Part shown: positions 1 to 10,904 of the stretch, in pieces
Numbering within the stretch: position 1 is the stretch's first letter
How the letters are laid out: each line of letters starts with the position of its first letter
Assembly: GCA_905116865.2 (NCBI GenBank)
Contig: CAJHNH020000706.1
Span: forward strand, 124,008-188,007
From: Candidula unifasciata
Lineage: Eukaryota; Mollusca; Gastropoda; Stylommatophora; Geomitridae
Direction: 5' to 3'
DNA length: 64,000 nt
Notes under the pieces: model-generated
Database searches by the model: none
What the model was told of the DNA's origin: nothing
The model's input: only the letters and a program-made list of their open reading frames with translations
Program-made: the position numbers and the translations under genes

Positions 1-257
1 AATTGATACTACTGCTTTAATGTTAGCTCTTTTACAACTTCAGCGAAGAAAATATTTGATTCATGGACATTTGTTTGTTCCAAGTACCTGCAGGTTCACA
101 CATCTTTCTTAGCCAGAAATCACTTATACAAACATATTCATGTAAGCAATGAAATATGTACGTCTTATTAAAGTGATTTGTTTCTTGGGGAAAATTGTGG
201 GAGACGATTGGGCAAATTATTTTCCCATAAGCACATTTGTTTTCATTAATTATGCAG

Positions 258-3200
258 ATGGATGAGCAGAAAGAGGATTTCAGTGACTTACCTCCCAATC
301 AAAGGCGACGGAAACTGCAGCAAAAGATTGACGGCATCAAGAAAGAAATGGCGAAAGAGCAGTCAGAAAGGTGAGTCACTTAGCACTTGGTTTTTCTTAA
401 TGTATTTTCCTCCTCTTCATCATTCTCCTCCTTCTTCTTCCTTCTCTTCCTGCTTCTCTTCCTTCTTCTTCTTCTCCTCCTCCTCATACTATTCTCCTTC
501 TCCTGTTTTCCTTCTTCTTTCTTTTTCTGATGCTCTTCTATTGTCATGGTCTTCTTCTGTTGCATATCTGTCTCCCTGTCCTACTGCTTCTCCTCAGCCC
601 TGGCTAAGAATAGGTTAAGGCCTACAGCTGGGAAGCTTTGTGAAAAGAAAAGTTTCATTAAAAAAATTAACAAACCAAGCTTTCATTTTCTTTAAATTTA
701 AAATCTTTACAATAATTAATGAGCTAAAAAGATAAAAACAGTTGAGCATGTAATTTAATGGACACAAAGAATTAAATGTCTTTACAAAACTTTTTTACAA
801 ATATATGTCATGGTGAAGAAAAGTATAGAGTACCCTTGATAGTAATATACATATAATTGTGTAGCATATATAACAATTGAATCAAATATATGCATGAAAA
901 ATATTATTCTTTTGACAAATCTTTTTATTAATGCTTTGTTACACATTTAAAACTTTCCTGACACCATGGTGAACTCTGGGATTAATTCCTTTAATAATAT
1001 TTTTTTTTTAATTTTTACATATGGTAACTTTAAAATAATAAATTTGTGATTTAAAAAAAAAAGATTATTGTGGAATAATTTTGTACCACATTGTATTGCC
1101 ATCCACAAAGCATGTGAGCACAACATTGGAGCTCGGAAGCTTACCATGTAATACTGTAAAAAAATCAATGGCAATGTTTTGACCGGACATACATACAGAA
1201 GTGACCCTAATAAAAGTTTATAATAAACACTTATACAAGTAGCAAGAACAGCAAGATGATTAATGGATGTTTGACCACAAAGCATGTGCAAGACAAGAAC
1301 ACAGACCTGAGCCTTGATTCAGGTGATCATTTGAGATGGGGAGCCACAATGTCTTGCGTATTTCTACCAACATATCGTTACAATAATGATGTTGTGTAAG
1401 ACTCTGATTGTGATAATTTACGAGTCTCTGCCATGTTATCTTTACTGAAGGGAAGGAATTATGAAACTGAAGGATGTCTATGCAAATAATCCAGCGTTGG
1501 GCGACCCCACCACATTAGACAAGAAGATTGAAGAGAACTCTCAGAAACTGGATGGCTTGCGGCATGAGTTGCTTAGATATGAGGTATGTTGGTGTCTTCC
1601 TTGTTGGCTGTTTCATGTCTTGGTCTTGTTGGACTCTTTCATGCCTTGTTGGCTTTTTAGTGTCTTGTTGGCTTCCTCATGTCTTTCTAGTTCTTTCATG
1701 TCTTGTTCGCTTCCTCATGTCCTGTTGGTTTTCTCATGTCCTTCTGGCTTCCTCATGTCCTGTTGGTTTTCGCATGTCCTCCTGGATTCCTCATGTCCTC
1801 CTGGATTCCTCATGTCCTCCTGGCTTCCTCATGTCCATCTGGCTTCCTCATGTCCTGTTGGTTTTCTCATGTCCTCCTGGATTCCTCATGTCCTTGTTTG
1901 TGTAAATCCTACATAGTTATTTTTTTACAGACAGTTCTTGGTTGTTTACGGCAATCTTTGATTGTGGCAACACATGATTCAGTGTGACAGATCTTGATTG
2001 TTTTGTGGCAGTCTTTGATTCTTGATTGCTTGTGATAATTCGTGATTGTTTGTGACGACTCTTCACTGTTTGTAAAGTGATTTAGCTCTTCACTAATCTT
2101 CTCCAGGGCTATATGGCAGAGGTGGAGGGCCGGACTACGAGGCGGAGCAGTGCATCAGAAGACAGCCACTCGTTGAGCACCTCAGGCAGTGGGGACACAC
2201 CCCACCCTCAAGTCTCTGCCCCTGGCACCCCACAGAACCAGCATAATGTGTATCAGTAAGTCATTTACCTTGGGACTATTTGTGTTGTGAACTGCAGATT
2301 CAGAGAATGGTGAGTGGCTTTTTGTCAGAGGATTGGTGGTGCCCTGTGCATACAATTTCTTGTGCAACTACCGACATATTGCAGCTGCTGCATCCATCGA
2401 CAGTGAACTGCATTTCTAGTACCGGATGGTTTGCGTTGGCTTGTCTGGCAGCTTATGACTTTGAATATTTGTTAGTTCTGCGTCTTATTTTTCTTCTACT
2501 TCTGCCCTTAGTTTCCTAATGAAGCTGAATCTCTCAAGCGTGTGACCGTGTATGTTGTCACAGCCTTTTTATTTACCTCTTAATTCACTTTTTGTGTGAT
2601 GATATTTGTAGGAATGGAAACATCAACAGGCAGAGAAAGGCCAAGAACAGTATGGAAAGATGGAGTTAAAAACTTGCTGAAACAGTATCACCATAACAAC
2701 AGTACACTATCCATAAAACCCATCACTAGCCATGCCTGCGACACCTTACAGCGTTAAGCAGAGAAAGAGAGTAGATAGATCGATTATCTTTGAATGGGTG
2801 TTTGAAATACAGGGTATCTGGCGTTCATTCATCTCCACAGATCTGTCTTTGGTGTTCTTCATCAATTCCACTGACGATATTCCTCCATGCCACTGTTTAA
2901 AGACATCAGCCATTGTGTGTCTGGCTGTCTGGTCTGCCTCTGCTGCCAGTGATCTTTCCAGTTGTCACGATATTCTCCATTGCTCCTTTTCTTATTACAT
3001 CACCAGAGAACTTTGTCTCCTTCTCATTGTTGTATGTAATGTTCTACTTTCATTAGCCATTTCCAGGCATTCAGTGTGTTGTTTATTCTGGCAGTCCATT
3101 TTGCATACATAGGATAGCGTATACTGATATGTGCCCTCCACTGCTGAACAACACGTATAAGCACAGAAGATGGAGTTATGCTTAAAATCTTTTTCTGCAT

Positions 3201-5590
3201 TCTATCCTCCAATAGGGAATTGGCCCTCAACCAGCTCACTGATGTGTCGGCCATTCTTTCCTTGGCTATTCATGCAGCTCACCCTGTATACCCCCCCCCC
3301 CCCTCTCTGTCTGCTTAACTGTACTTCTAGCTCCCTCCTCCATGGGATTTTTGGTCTGCCTTTATTTCTGTGTCCACTGCAGAAGCATTCTAGGTATATT
3401 GTTCTCAGGTTTTCTCAACGAGTGTCCTATCCAATGCCAGCGTCTTTTCTTTATCTCTTGGTCCACTGGAACTTGTTTAGTTCTCTCCCAAAGCTCTACA
3501 TTATTGATTCTATCACACTATTTAATTCCCTCTATTCTGCGCAGGCTCCAGTTAGTGAATATTTGTGGTTTATTGGTAATTTTTTGAGTTATTCTCCATG
3601 TTTCCACTCCATGCAAATGTATTAATTCGACATTAGAATTACAAATGTTATATGCTTGCAATGATGTTGATGATATGTTTATTTGTCCTATGTACGGTCA
3701 CTTATGAGACAGTCTACATATGCTTGCAATGATGTTGATGATATGTTTATTTGTCCTATGTACGGTCACTTATGAGACAGCCTACATATGCTTGCAATGA
3801 TGTTGATGATATGTTTATTTGTCCTATGTACGGTCACCTATGAGACATCCTACATATGCTTGCAATGATGTTGATGATATGTTTATTTGTCCTATGTATG
3901 GTCACTTATGAGACAGTCTACATATATTCCTTCCTCAGGCCTATTGATGGAGATGAAGATGGTGAAGATGAGTTTGATATTTTTCCAGTCATAGGCAAAT
4001 GTAGAGCGTTATATGCATTTGAAGGTAAGTCTCCCTCTAGCTTTCTACCACCATCTGTGCAAGTGTGAAGGAGTCTTGAGTGTGTATGTCTAAGAAGAAT
4101 CCTTAGAATTCCTTGGACAGCTAAAAGGAGCAGCCCAGATGTTTTGAACGGGGCAAGGGCTCAAGGACAGTTTATCACAAACATCAGAATTTTTTGTGGG
4201 GGGGGGGGGGGGCATGTTATGAGAAGAGGGAAACTGGAACATTTTGTGACCACTGGAAAGATCTGAGGAAAGAGAGACAGGGGAAGACAACGAGAGAAGG
4301 TTCTCAACAGTCTTTTGTCATGGCATGGAGGGGTGTCAGCACATGAACTGATACACAAGTTGCAGATTGCAGAGAGGCACGATCACCTAGGCCACTGGGC
4401 AAAGCACTTGATAATGATAAAGTGTGTTTATGTAAGTATGAGCCTGTGTGCATATGTATGTATGTGCCATCCATGCTTTTGTATATTTTACCTTACTCTC
4501 ATGCTATGTATTTTGACATATGTGCATGACATGATAAAAATACAAGTGATGTGTAAAAGATATGTGTATGGAAGCGCCAAATGTGAGATGGGCCTGTGCG
4601 CCTAATTTGTAAACCTTGAAAAATAGTTTTGTTTGTTCTTTCATTCTTTTTAATAGTCAGTGTGCTTTTCTCTTTGTGATAGGAAGATGTAGTGTTGTAT
4701 ACAAGTATTAGAAAGGGGGCAACCACCATAAAACTCAGGTTTATATGAAAAGACTTGTGGTTTGTTTTTTTGCTGTTCGTTATTTCTCTTTTTTAGCAGA
4801 TGTAGACAGCTTGAAATAGCTTTGAGATTGAAACAAAAAAATGTTTTTACTGTCTGTTGTTTCACCCACTTACAGTTTCTGCAGCTGTGAAAGATTGGTT
4901 CAGGATTATCTGAAATCTCTCTCATTCTGTTTCTGCAAATATCAGTAGTTCCGTGTTCAATACAGTCTTTCTCATTCAGTCATATTTCTGTCACCATCAG
5001 TGCAAGATCAGTATTCAGTATTTTCTACAATCTCTCTTCATTCCTGTTTCTGCTGCTGTCGGTGCAAGATCACTGATTCTGTATTTGTTACAATCTGTCT
5101 CCTTCATCTTTCTGCAGCTACCAAAATAGGATTAATTCTTCAGTATTTGCTACAGTCTCTCCTAATCCTGTTTCTGCTGCTATATCAGTAGAGGATCAGT
5201 GATTCATTATTTGCTAAAGTCCGTCTCATTCCTGTTTCTTCAGCTGTCAATGAAAGATTAGTGAGTCAATATTTACTAAGTCTTTCTCATTCATATTTTT
5301 GCAGCTATCAATGAAAGATCAGTGACTCAATATTTACTAAGTCTTTCTCATTCATATTTATGCAGCTGTCAATGAAAGATCAGTGACTCAATATTTGCTA
5401 AGTCTTTCTCATTCATAATTTTGCAGCTATCAATGAAGGATCGGTGCCGATGTATGAAAATGAAGAAATGCAGATTTTGGAGCAGGACCAAGGAGACGGA
5501 TGGACAAGAGTACGCCGGACAGACGGACATGAAGGCTTCGTCCCCACATCTTATATTGAGTGTCATTACTTTGAAGGAGATCAAGTGTAA
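258..5590 (+). CDS. Cip4: TOCA-1/CIP4/FBP17-like F-BAR adaptor, 3' part (HR1 + SH3), five exons
   Basis: Adaptor linking curved membrane and Cdc42 to N-WASP-driven actin assembly in endocytosis (family knowledge). Exons: 258-370, 1451-1583, 2107-2255, 3939-4024, 5427-5590; all have AG/GT borders and compatible phases, giving 214 codons plus TAA. Exons 1-2 encode the HR1 Rho-binding coiled coil ([19 protein letters not shown], then [20 protein letters not shown]), which binds Cdc42 in the family. Exon 3 encodes a Ser/Thr/Pro-rich linker starting YMAEVEGR. Exon 4 gives an acidic stretch and the start of SH3 (CRALYAFE). Exon 5 completes SH3 ([20 protein letters not shown], then SYIE) and ends in a short tail. 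Exon 1 opens at a splice acceptor in phase 0, so its ATG is internal; the F-BAR domain must lie upstream of the window. CIP4, FBP17 and TOCA-1 cannot be told apart from this part; many invertebrates have a single member. Confidence 0.93.
371..1450 (+). other. Intron 1 of the TOCA-like gene
   Basis: Donor GTGAGT follows the exon at 370 and the acceptor AG is at 1449-1450. Positions 380-600 form a strongly pyrimidine-rich CTCCTT/TTCTTC tract, close to a degenerate microsatellite, directly behind the donor. From 620 to 1100 the DNA is AT-rich. No coding signal or mobile element was recognised. Confidence 0.75.
1600..1905 (+). repeat. 19-bp minisatellite in intron 2
   Basis: About 15 units of 19 bp built on TTCCTCATGTCCTCCTGG, starting within 20 bases of the donor at 1584 and most regular at 1735-1905. 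Because 19 is not a multiple of three, the same peptide pattern appears in all three frames; these open frames are repeat artefacts. Confidence 0.85.
2610..2690 (+). mobile_element. Possible LINE C-terminal scrap in intron 3
   Basis: A short in-frame stretch, [17 protein letters not shown], resembles the RGRPRxxWxDxV segment near the C terminus of many CR1/RTE/Jockey-like LINE proteins. There are no flanking boundaries and the match is short, so chance is possible. Confidence 0.4.
3180..3600 (-). mobile_element. LINE reverse-transcriptase C-terminal relic
   Basis: The reverse strand reads [20 protein letters not shown] then [17 protein letters not shown], the conserved C-terminal tail of CR1/Jockey-like non-LTR retrotransposon proteins. 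A stop near 3363 interrupts the frame; beyond it QWRAHIS near 3140 is a weak continuation. 5'-truncated and dead; lies in intron 3 antisense to the host gene. Confidence 0.8.
3651..3922 (+). repeat. 68-bp tandem repeat (4 copies) abutting the exon 4 acceptor
   Basis: Four nearly identical 68-bp units begin with TATGCTTGCAATG at 3651, 3719, 3787 and 3855. The last ends only 16 bases before the exon at 3939, so only TATTCCTTCCTCAG remains as polypyrimidine tract and acceptor. Confidence 0.95.
4090..4415 (+). mobile_element. LINE C-terminal relic in intron 4
   Basis: Forward translation gives [15 protein letters not shown], a stop, then [20 protein letters not shown], the C-terminal tail typical of RTE/CFDP2-like endonuclease-reverse transcriptases. 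A G13 homopolymer at about 4200 and an in-frame stop show decay. The - strand relic at 43.8 kb carries a related tail. Confidence 0.75.
4416..4869 (+). other. Intron 4, central part, no recognised feature
   Basis: AT-rich intronic DNA between the LINE scrap and the acceptor-like repeat array. Short TGTATGTATG and TTTTTAG runs; no exon-like or RNA-gene signal seen. Confidence 0.5.
4870..5426 (+). repeat. About 61-bp tandem array of duplicated 3' splice-site modules
   Basis: About nine or ten diverged units lead into the terminal exon. Each copies its acceptor neighbourhood: TCTTTCTCATTCAT, TTTxTGCAG, then CTATCAATGAAAGATCAGTG. Intact acceptor-like CAGs end at 4884, 5117, 5243, 5304 and 5365; the functional one ends at 5426. 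The last four are exactly 61 bp apart. The downstream half of each unit resembles the first 15-20 coding bases of the real exon. Confidence 0.9.
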
Positions 5591-5607
5591 CAGATTTATT
5601 TATCTGT

Positions 5608-6389
5608 GTGTGTTGTATAATTTCTGCTGTGGGTCCTGGTGGTGTAATGTGTGGATGTGATTCTGACACCGTGTATGTTGTATGGTTTCTACTGTGGGTC
5701 CTGGTGGTGTAATGTGTGGATGTGATTCTGACACCGTGTATGTTGTATGGTTTCTGCTGTGGGTCCTGGTGGTGCAATGTGTGGATGTGATTCTGACACC
5801 GTGTATGTTGTATGGTTTCTACTGTGGGTCCTGGTGGTATAATGTGTGGATGTGATTCTGACACCGTGTATGTTGTATGGTTTCTACTGTGGGTCCTGGT
5901 GGTGTAATGTGTGGATGTGATTCTGACACCGTGTATGTTTTATGGTTTCTGCTGTGGGTCCTGGTGGTGTAATGTGTGGATGTGATTCTGACACCGTGTA
6001 TGTTGTATGGTTTCTACTGTGGGTCCTGGTGGTGTAATGTGTGGATGTGATTCTGACACCGTGTATGTTGTATGGTTTCTACTGTGGGTCCTGGTGGTGT
6101 AATGTGTGGATGTGATTCTGACACCGTGTATGTTTTATGGTTTCTGCTGTGGGTCCTGGTGGTGTAATGTGTGGATGTGATTCTGACACCGTGTATGTTG
6201 TATGGTTTCTACTGTGGGTCCTGGTGGTATAATGTGTGAATGTGATTCTGACACCGTGTATGTTGTATGGTTTCTACTGTGGGTCCTGGTGGTGTAATGT
6301 GTGGATGTGATTCTGACACCGTGTATGTTGTATGGTTTCTACTGTGGGTCCTGGTGGTGTAATGTGTGGATGTGATTCTGACACCGTAT
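5608..6389 (+). repeat. 65-bp minisatellite forming the 3'UTR of the TOCA-like gene
   Basis: Twelve copies, each with GTGGGTCCTGGTGG spaced 65 bases apart (about 5634 to 6343). The array starts 15-20 bases after the TAA at 5588-5590 and ends just before the poly(A) signal, so almost the whole 3'UTR is repeat. Open frames across it are artefacts. Confidence 0.93.
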
Positions 6390-6406
6390 GGATTTTATAT
6401 ACACAT

Positions 6407-6412
6407 AATAAA
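6407..6412 (+). terminator. Canonical AATAAA poly(A) signal of the TOCA-like gene
   Basis: AATAAA lies just past the 65-bp array and about 820 bases after the stop codon, followed by a T-rich tract at 6425-6460 that could act as downstream element. It is the first good signal after the stop. Confidence 0.7.
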
Positions 6413-7129
6413 GAAAGAAACATCTTGTTTTTTAATTTTTTTTTTTTTTTTTTTTTTTGTTGATATGTATTAACCACACACACACACACACACACACAAT
6501 AGGCCTGTATCCAAAAAAAAAAAAAAGGATTGAAAAAATGATTGTTGTTCTTGCCTTGATTCCGGCCGTGCTTACTCCCAGGACTTTACCTGGTATCCCC
6601 TTTTTTAGCTTGGTCGACCTGGTTTTCGTAATTTTATTTGGAAATCATACATAATGTCCCTTACTGTCCCATATGAAAACCATTGAAAAACTTGTCAGTC
6701 AGGACCAAATCTTGAAGCTTGCACTTGCAGAAGACAAATGCATAAGGCAGATGATGTATCAGTTTAAATATGTCAATATGAGGCAACCACAAAGCATTTA
6801 TTGATTTCTGAGTGCCCTTTGGATGAGCAAGTTGAGACTATATGATTGTAGTTTATGTGTGACTGTGTGGTGGGATTGTAGGGATGAATGATTTTATTTT
6901 AAATATGAGTGTTTGGTGTATGATTGTATTTGGTATATGGATGACGTATGATGGTACATATGATTGTATTTGATGTGGGATTGTGTATCAGCGCTCACCA
7001 GATGCAGTTAAGTGTTCATTTTCCTGTATACAGTTTGTGTCGCTGATGTCACAGTGATGTCTGTTTGTGCATTTATTTCAAGTATGTCTAAATGTACACA
7101 TTACATTTCTTTGTGAGATGTTTCCAGAG
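6413..7129. other. Intergenic; T18 and CA microsatellites and a SINE scrap
   Basis: A T run at about 6440-6458 and a (CA)n tract at about 6474-6498. At 6560-6640 the bases resemble the CCAGGACTTTACCTGGTA segment of the GGCATATAGGGC SINE family seen at 38.3 kb. The rest is AT-rich with no recognised gene. Confidence 0.5.
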
Positions 7130-7350
7130 CTGTACAAAGACCCTGTGTTTGTGTAAAAAGCAAAATGGAAAGAATTGCTGCCCATCCCTCTGCGGTCATT
7201 GGCCGTAAACTCCCATGGGATGTCCTGGGGGTTTGTCCATTTCCGGACTTTCACTTTGTTCCAGAACCTGAGATGTGTTTTTGTGTCCATTTGAAAGATC
7301 TGGCTTATTTCTATGCAGACTGTTGGTTCCTTGCCTCTTCCTCACTTGTA
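7130..7350 (+). mobile_element. SINE-like dispersed repeat, family B, copy 1
   Basis: Shares the blocks TTCCAGAACCTGAG and TTTCTATGCAGACTG plus GGTTCCTTGCCTCT with 51125-51395 (+), 35485-35640 (-) and 60730-60910 (-). Non-coding, diverged, no terminal repeats seen; treated as a short non-autonomous retroelement by inference. Confidence 0.6.
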
Positions 7351-7609
7351 ATATACTTTGATGCAATTGATGATTGTGAATTCCTATTGCCATGCTACCA
7401 CAAGAGTATTCTTATAATATTTGTTTGTTTATAGTATGCAGATGCAGCCTGATTGTAACGTCCCTATGGTTTTCTGTAGCTCAGAGGCTAGTGAATATGT
7501 CTCACAGTTTCATGATCCTTGTGTTCTGAGTCTCATTTTTGCAAATATAAAAGCTGCTCATGTAGTATATTCCTCTTCATTAATTAATCTCTGATCGTGC
7601 CCTTTTCCC

Positions 7610-8064
7610 ACTGACTGATTGATGTTTTACCCCACCGGGACATCACGCAGAGCCAGTAAACACCCAGTGACACAAAGTGCCACCATTCTGATGAGGATAA
7701 ACCGGAGACAGGTCCCAGAAAACCCGTTTAACCCATAGAGATATAATTAGGGGCCCCCAATCACAGCCGAGGTCGAGCTACAAAATAAGAGACAATATCA
7801 CCCCACACAGGGACGGACTTAAACTGCTTTATCTGCTGTGAGCCAAAAACTGGGATGTCATCTCAAGTTAGCCAAAAGTTTAGCTGTCAGGTCTACTGGG
7901 TGTGGCCACGTGTAACTTCACAGCTTCTCCAGGAGAGAACAGTCTTGCAGGACATGTTCTGGAGTCTGTTCAGCATGAAGACACTGCCAGAGAGCTGTTT
8001 GGCTCATACCTAATTTATATTAGTGTTTGTTGAGTCTGCAGTGTCCAATGCATAAGCGGACACT
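7610..8064 (-). mobile_element. C-terminal tail of an RNase H-bearing LINE (relic)
   Basis: Reverse translation gives CIGHCRLNKH, a stop, then MSQTALWQCLHAEQTPEHVL and QDCSLLEKL. This Cys/His-rich tail (C...C...H...C) follows the RNase H domain in I/Nimb-like non-LTR elements, sibling to the fragment at 35.8-36.9 kb. Stops break it. Its upstream coding sequence runs in frame into the 36-bp minisatellite at 8065. Confidence 0.7.
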
Positions 8065-9715
8065 AGTATAGGAGTCATGCTGTGGCAGAGACTGGACAGT
8101 AGTATGAAAGTCATACTGTGGCAGAGACTGGACAGTAGTATGAGAGTCATACTGTGGCAGAGATTGTACAGTGGTATGAAAGTCATACTGTGGCAGAGAC
8201 TGGACAGTAGTATGAGAGTCATACTGTGGCAGAGACTGGACAGTAGTATGAAAGTCATACTGTGGCAGAGACTGGACAGTAGTATGAAAGTCATACTGTG
8301 GCAGAGACTGGACAGTAGTATGAAAGTCATACTGTGGCAGAGACTGGACAGTAGTATGAGAGTCATACTGTGGCAGACATTGTACAGTGGTATGAAAGTC
8401 ATGCTGTGGCAGAGACTGGACAGTAGTATGAAAGTCATACTGTGGCAGAGACTGGACAGTAGTATGAGAGTCATACTGTGGCAGACATTGTACAGTGGTA
8501 TGAAAGTCATGCTGTGGCAGAGACTGGACAGTAGTATGAAAGTCATGCTGTGGCAGAGACTGGACAGTAGTATGAGAGTCATACTGTGGCAGAGATTGTA
8601 CAGTGGTATGAAAGTCATGCTGTTGCAGAGACTGGACAGTAGTATGAAAGTCATACTGTGGCAGAGACTGGACAGTAGTATGAGAGTCATGCTGTGGCAG
8701 AGACTGGACAGTAGTATGAAAGTCATGCTGTGGCAGAGACTGGACAGTAGTATGAGAGTCATGCTGTGGCAGAGATTGTACAGTAGTATGAGAGTCATGC
8801 TGTGGCAGAGACTGGACAGTAGTATGAGAGTCATGCTGTGGCAGAGACTGGACAGTAGTATGAGAGTCATGCTGTGGCAGAGATTGTACAGTAGTATGAG
8901 AGTCATGCTGTGGCAGAGACTGGACAGTAGTATGAGAGTCATGCTGTGGCAGAGACTGGACAGTAGTATGAAAGTCATACTGTGGCAGAGACTGGACAGT
9001 AGTATGAGAGTCATGCTGTGGCAGAGATTGTACAGTAGTATGAGAGTCATGCTGTGGCAGAGACTGGACAGTAGTATGAGAGTCATGCTGTGGCAGAGAT
9101 TGTACAGTAGTATGAGAGTCATGCTGTGGCAGAGACTGGACAGTAGTATGAGAGTCATGCTGTGGCAGAGACTGGACAGTAGTATGAAAGTCATACTGTG
9201 GCAGAGACTGGACAGTAGTATGAGAGTCATGCTGTGGCAGAGATTGTACAGTAGTATGAAAGTCATGCTGTGGCAGAGACTGGACAGTAGTATGAAAGTC
9301 ATACTGTGGCAGAGACTGGACAGTAGTATGAAAGTCATGCTGTGGCAGAGACTGGACAGTAGTATGAAAGTCATACTGTGGCAGAGACTGGACAGTAGTA
9401 TGAGAGTCATACTGTGGCAGAGATTGTACAGTGGTATGAAAGTCATGCTGTGGCAGAGACTGGACAGTAGTATGAAAGTCATACTGTGGCAGAGACTGGA
9501 CAGTAGTATGAAAGTCATACTGTGGCAGAGACTGGACAGTAGTATGAGAGTCATACTGTGGCAGAGATTGTACAGTGGTATGAAAGTCATGCTGTGGCAG
9601 AGACTGGACAGTAGTATGAGAGTCATACTGTGGCAGAGATTGTACAGTGGTATGAGAGTCATACTGTGGCAGAGAATTTACAATAGTATGAGAGTTATAC
9701 TGTGGCAGAGATTGG
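8065..9715. repeat. 36-bp minisatellite, about 45 copies, grown from LINE coding sequence
   Basis: Units of 36 bp (CTGTGGCAGAGACTGGACAG plus AGTATGA...GTC), differing at a few sites (ATACTG/ATGCTG, GAGAG/GAAAG, GACTGG/GATTGT). As 36 is divisible by three, long open frames exist on both strands; in one - strand frame each unit reads SLPQHDSHTTVQ. That frame continues into LINE tail residues (SYTSVRLCIGHCRLNKH) before a stop near 8020. Not a host gene. Confidence 0.95.
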
Positions 9716-10690
9716 GACCTCCCACGACATATTCTGAAGGACACAGTCGGAGACACTGTAGCCAACCTGCACTGTAGAGACAGCGCAGAACTGTTTCAGC
9801 ATGGTTTCACCAGTACTAGAGATGTGGTTCATGTTTCTGGCAACCAGCATTTGGAACTAAATTAAGAAATGTTTCTGTGAACTTCCTCCCCCAAATTAAA
9901 ATTGAGCATCTTTTCCAAAGATAAGTTGAATCTGATGATGTCTTTTCCTTTATGATTTAAAAAAAAATGTGTTTAGAAGATTATGTTCACTTTATTGTAG
10001 TTGAGTAGTAAAGTAGAATAAAGGTTCATTTTTACGTGAGCGGAGCATCGAACATATTATGCTACTTTTTTTTAAAATAGGCAGGTCAGCATTTGGTTAA
10101 TCATGTGGTAAACCTCACCTCAGCCACCTATACTTTCCTTTACAGTTCAGCATACTCTTTGTTTTTTTTTACTAGTGAAAAGTTGCTTTGTTACGAATGC
10201 AGCATGGAGCAACCAACATTTCTGCACATTGGTGATTCCCATGAAGAGTTGGTTATGATCTCTCCTGTCTGGGCCTCAAAACCAGCATAGTCAAGCTTTG
10301 GTCATGCAGTCATGTTAGTGTCAGAGAATTGTCATTATTGACTAGGCCAGTCCATCGAGTGTTGATGATATCTGCTCTGTCCATGCCTCGTCTTGGTGCA
10401 TTGATTGCCAGTGGGTCCACTTATTACCAGTTATGCCAACATATAGATTCAGGTGAAGAAAGGTTTAGTGCAATTTTGGAATGTTTTATGTTCATTCAGA
10501 GCGCATACATCAATCACGATTTTCAGTAACATGTTGATGGAGCCTGAAACGATTAGCGCATGTGTGGCTGAATGTTCTGCTGACTATGGTGGTGCTCTGG
10601 AAGCTGCGGTTATCTCCCTGATCATGGAGATTTTATTTCATGTGACCCAGTCCTTGTCTCCGGAGCTGATGTTGGCGCCCCCCCCCCCCC
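9716..10690. other. Intergenic, no recognised gene
   Basis: Moderately AT-rich DNA. The open frames at 10093-10890 show no recognisable domain or start context. It ends in a C17 run followed by a T run at 10679-10707. Confidence 0.5.
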
Positions 10691-10734
10691 CCCCCTTTTT
10701 TTTTTCCCACAATGGGCTGGAGAGAATGAGGCAC

Positions 10735-10900
10735 GTGGGTGTAACCAGAGGGTCTGGCCGGCTCACTACACTCAGAGAAAAGGTGAGACGGACATATAAC
10801 CAGATTGTGACTGGTACTATCAAATATTGGAACTCTACGCTGGCTGCTGAAGATGAGGACGGAGCACACATGGGAATACCCCGAGTGCTGTGATGTCAAC
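10735..10900 (+). mobile_element. RNase H-LINE fragment (post-RNase H segment)
   Basis: Reads GVTRGSGRLTTLREKVRRTY and TGTIKYWNSTL, matching GVTRGSGRYSRLRGKARR and TGAISIRTLRW of the LINE fragment at 35762-36860. The end (GACGGAGC...GGGAATACCCCGAGTGCTG) matches the corresponding DNA there. Short, flanks unrelated. Confidence 0.7.
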
Positions 10901-10904
10901 TCTT

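Noticed and set aside
2732..3112. 126-codon + strand frame in intron 3
   Set aside because: No domain resemblance; it lies opposite or next to a - strand LINE relic.
8010..9777. Three overlapping frames of 550-581 codons on both strands
   Set aside because: All consist of a 36-bp tandem unit lacking stops; the only non-repeat coding part is a dead LINE tail.
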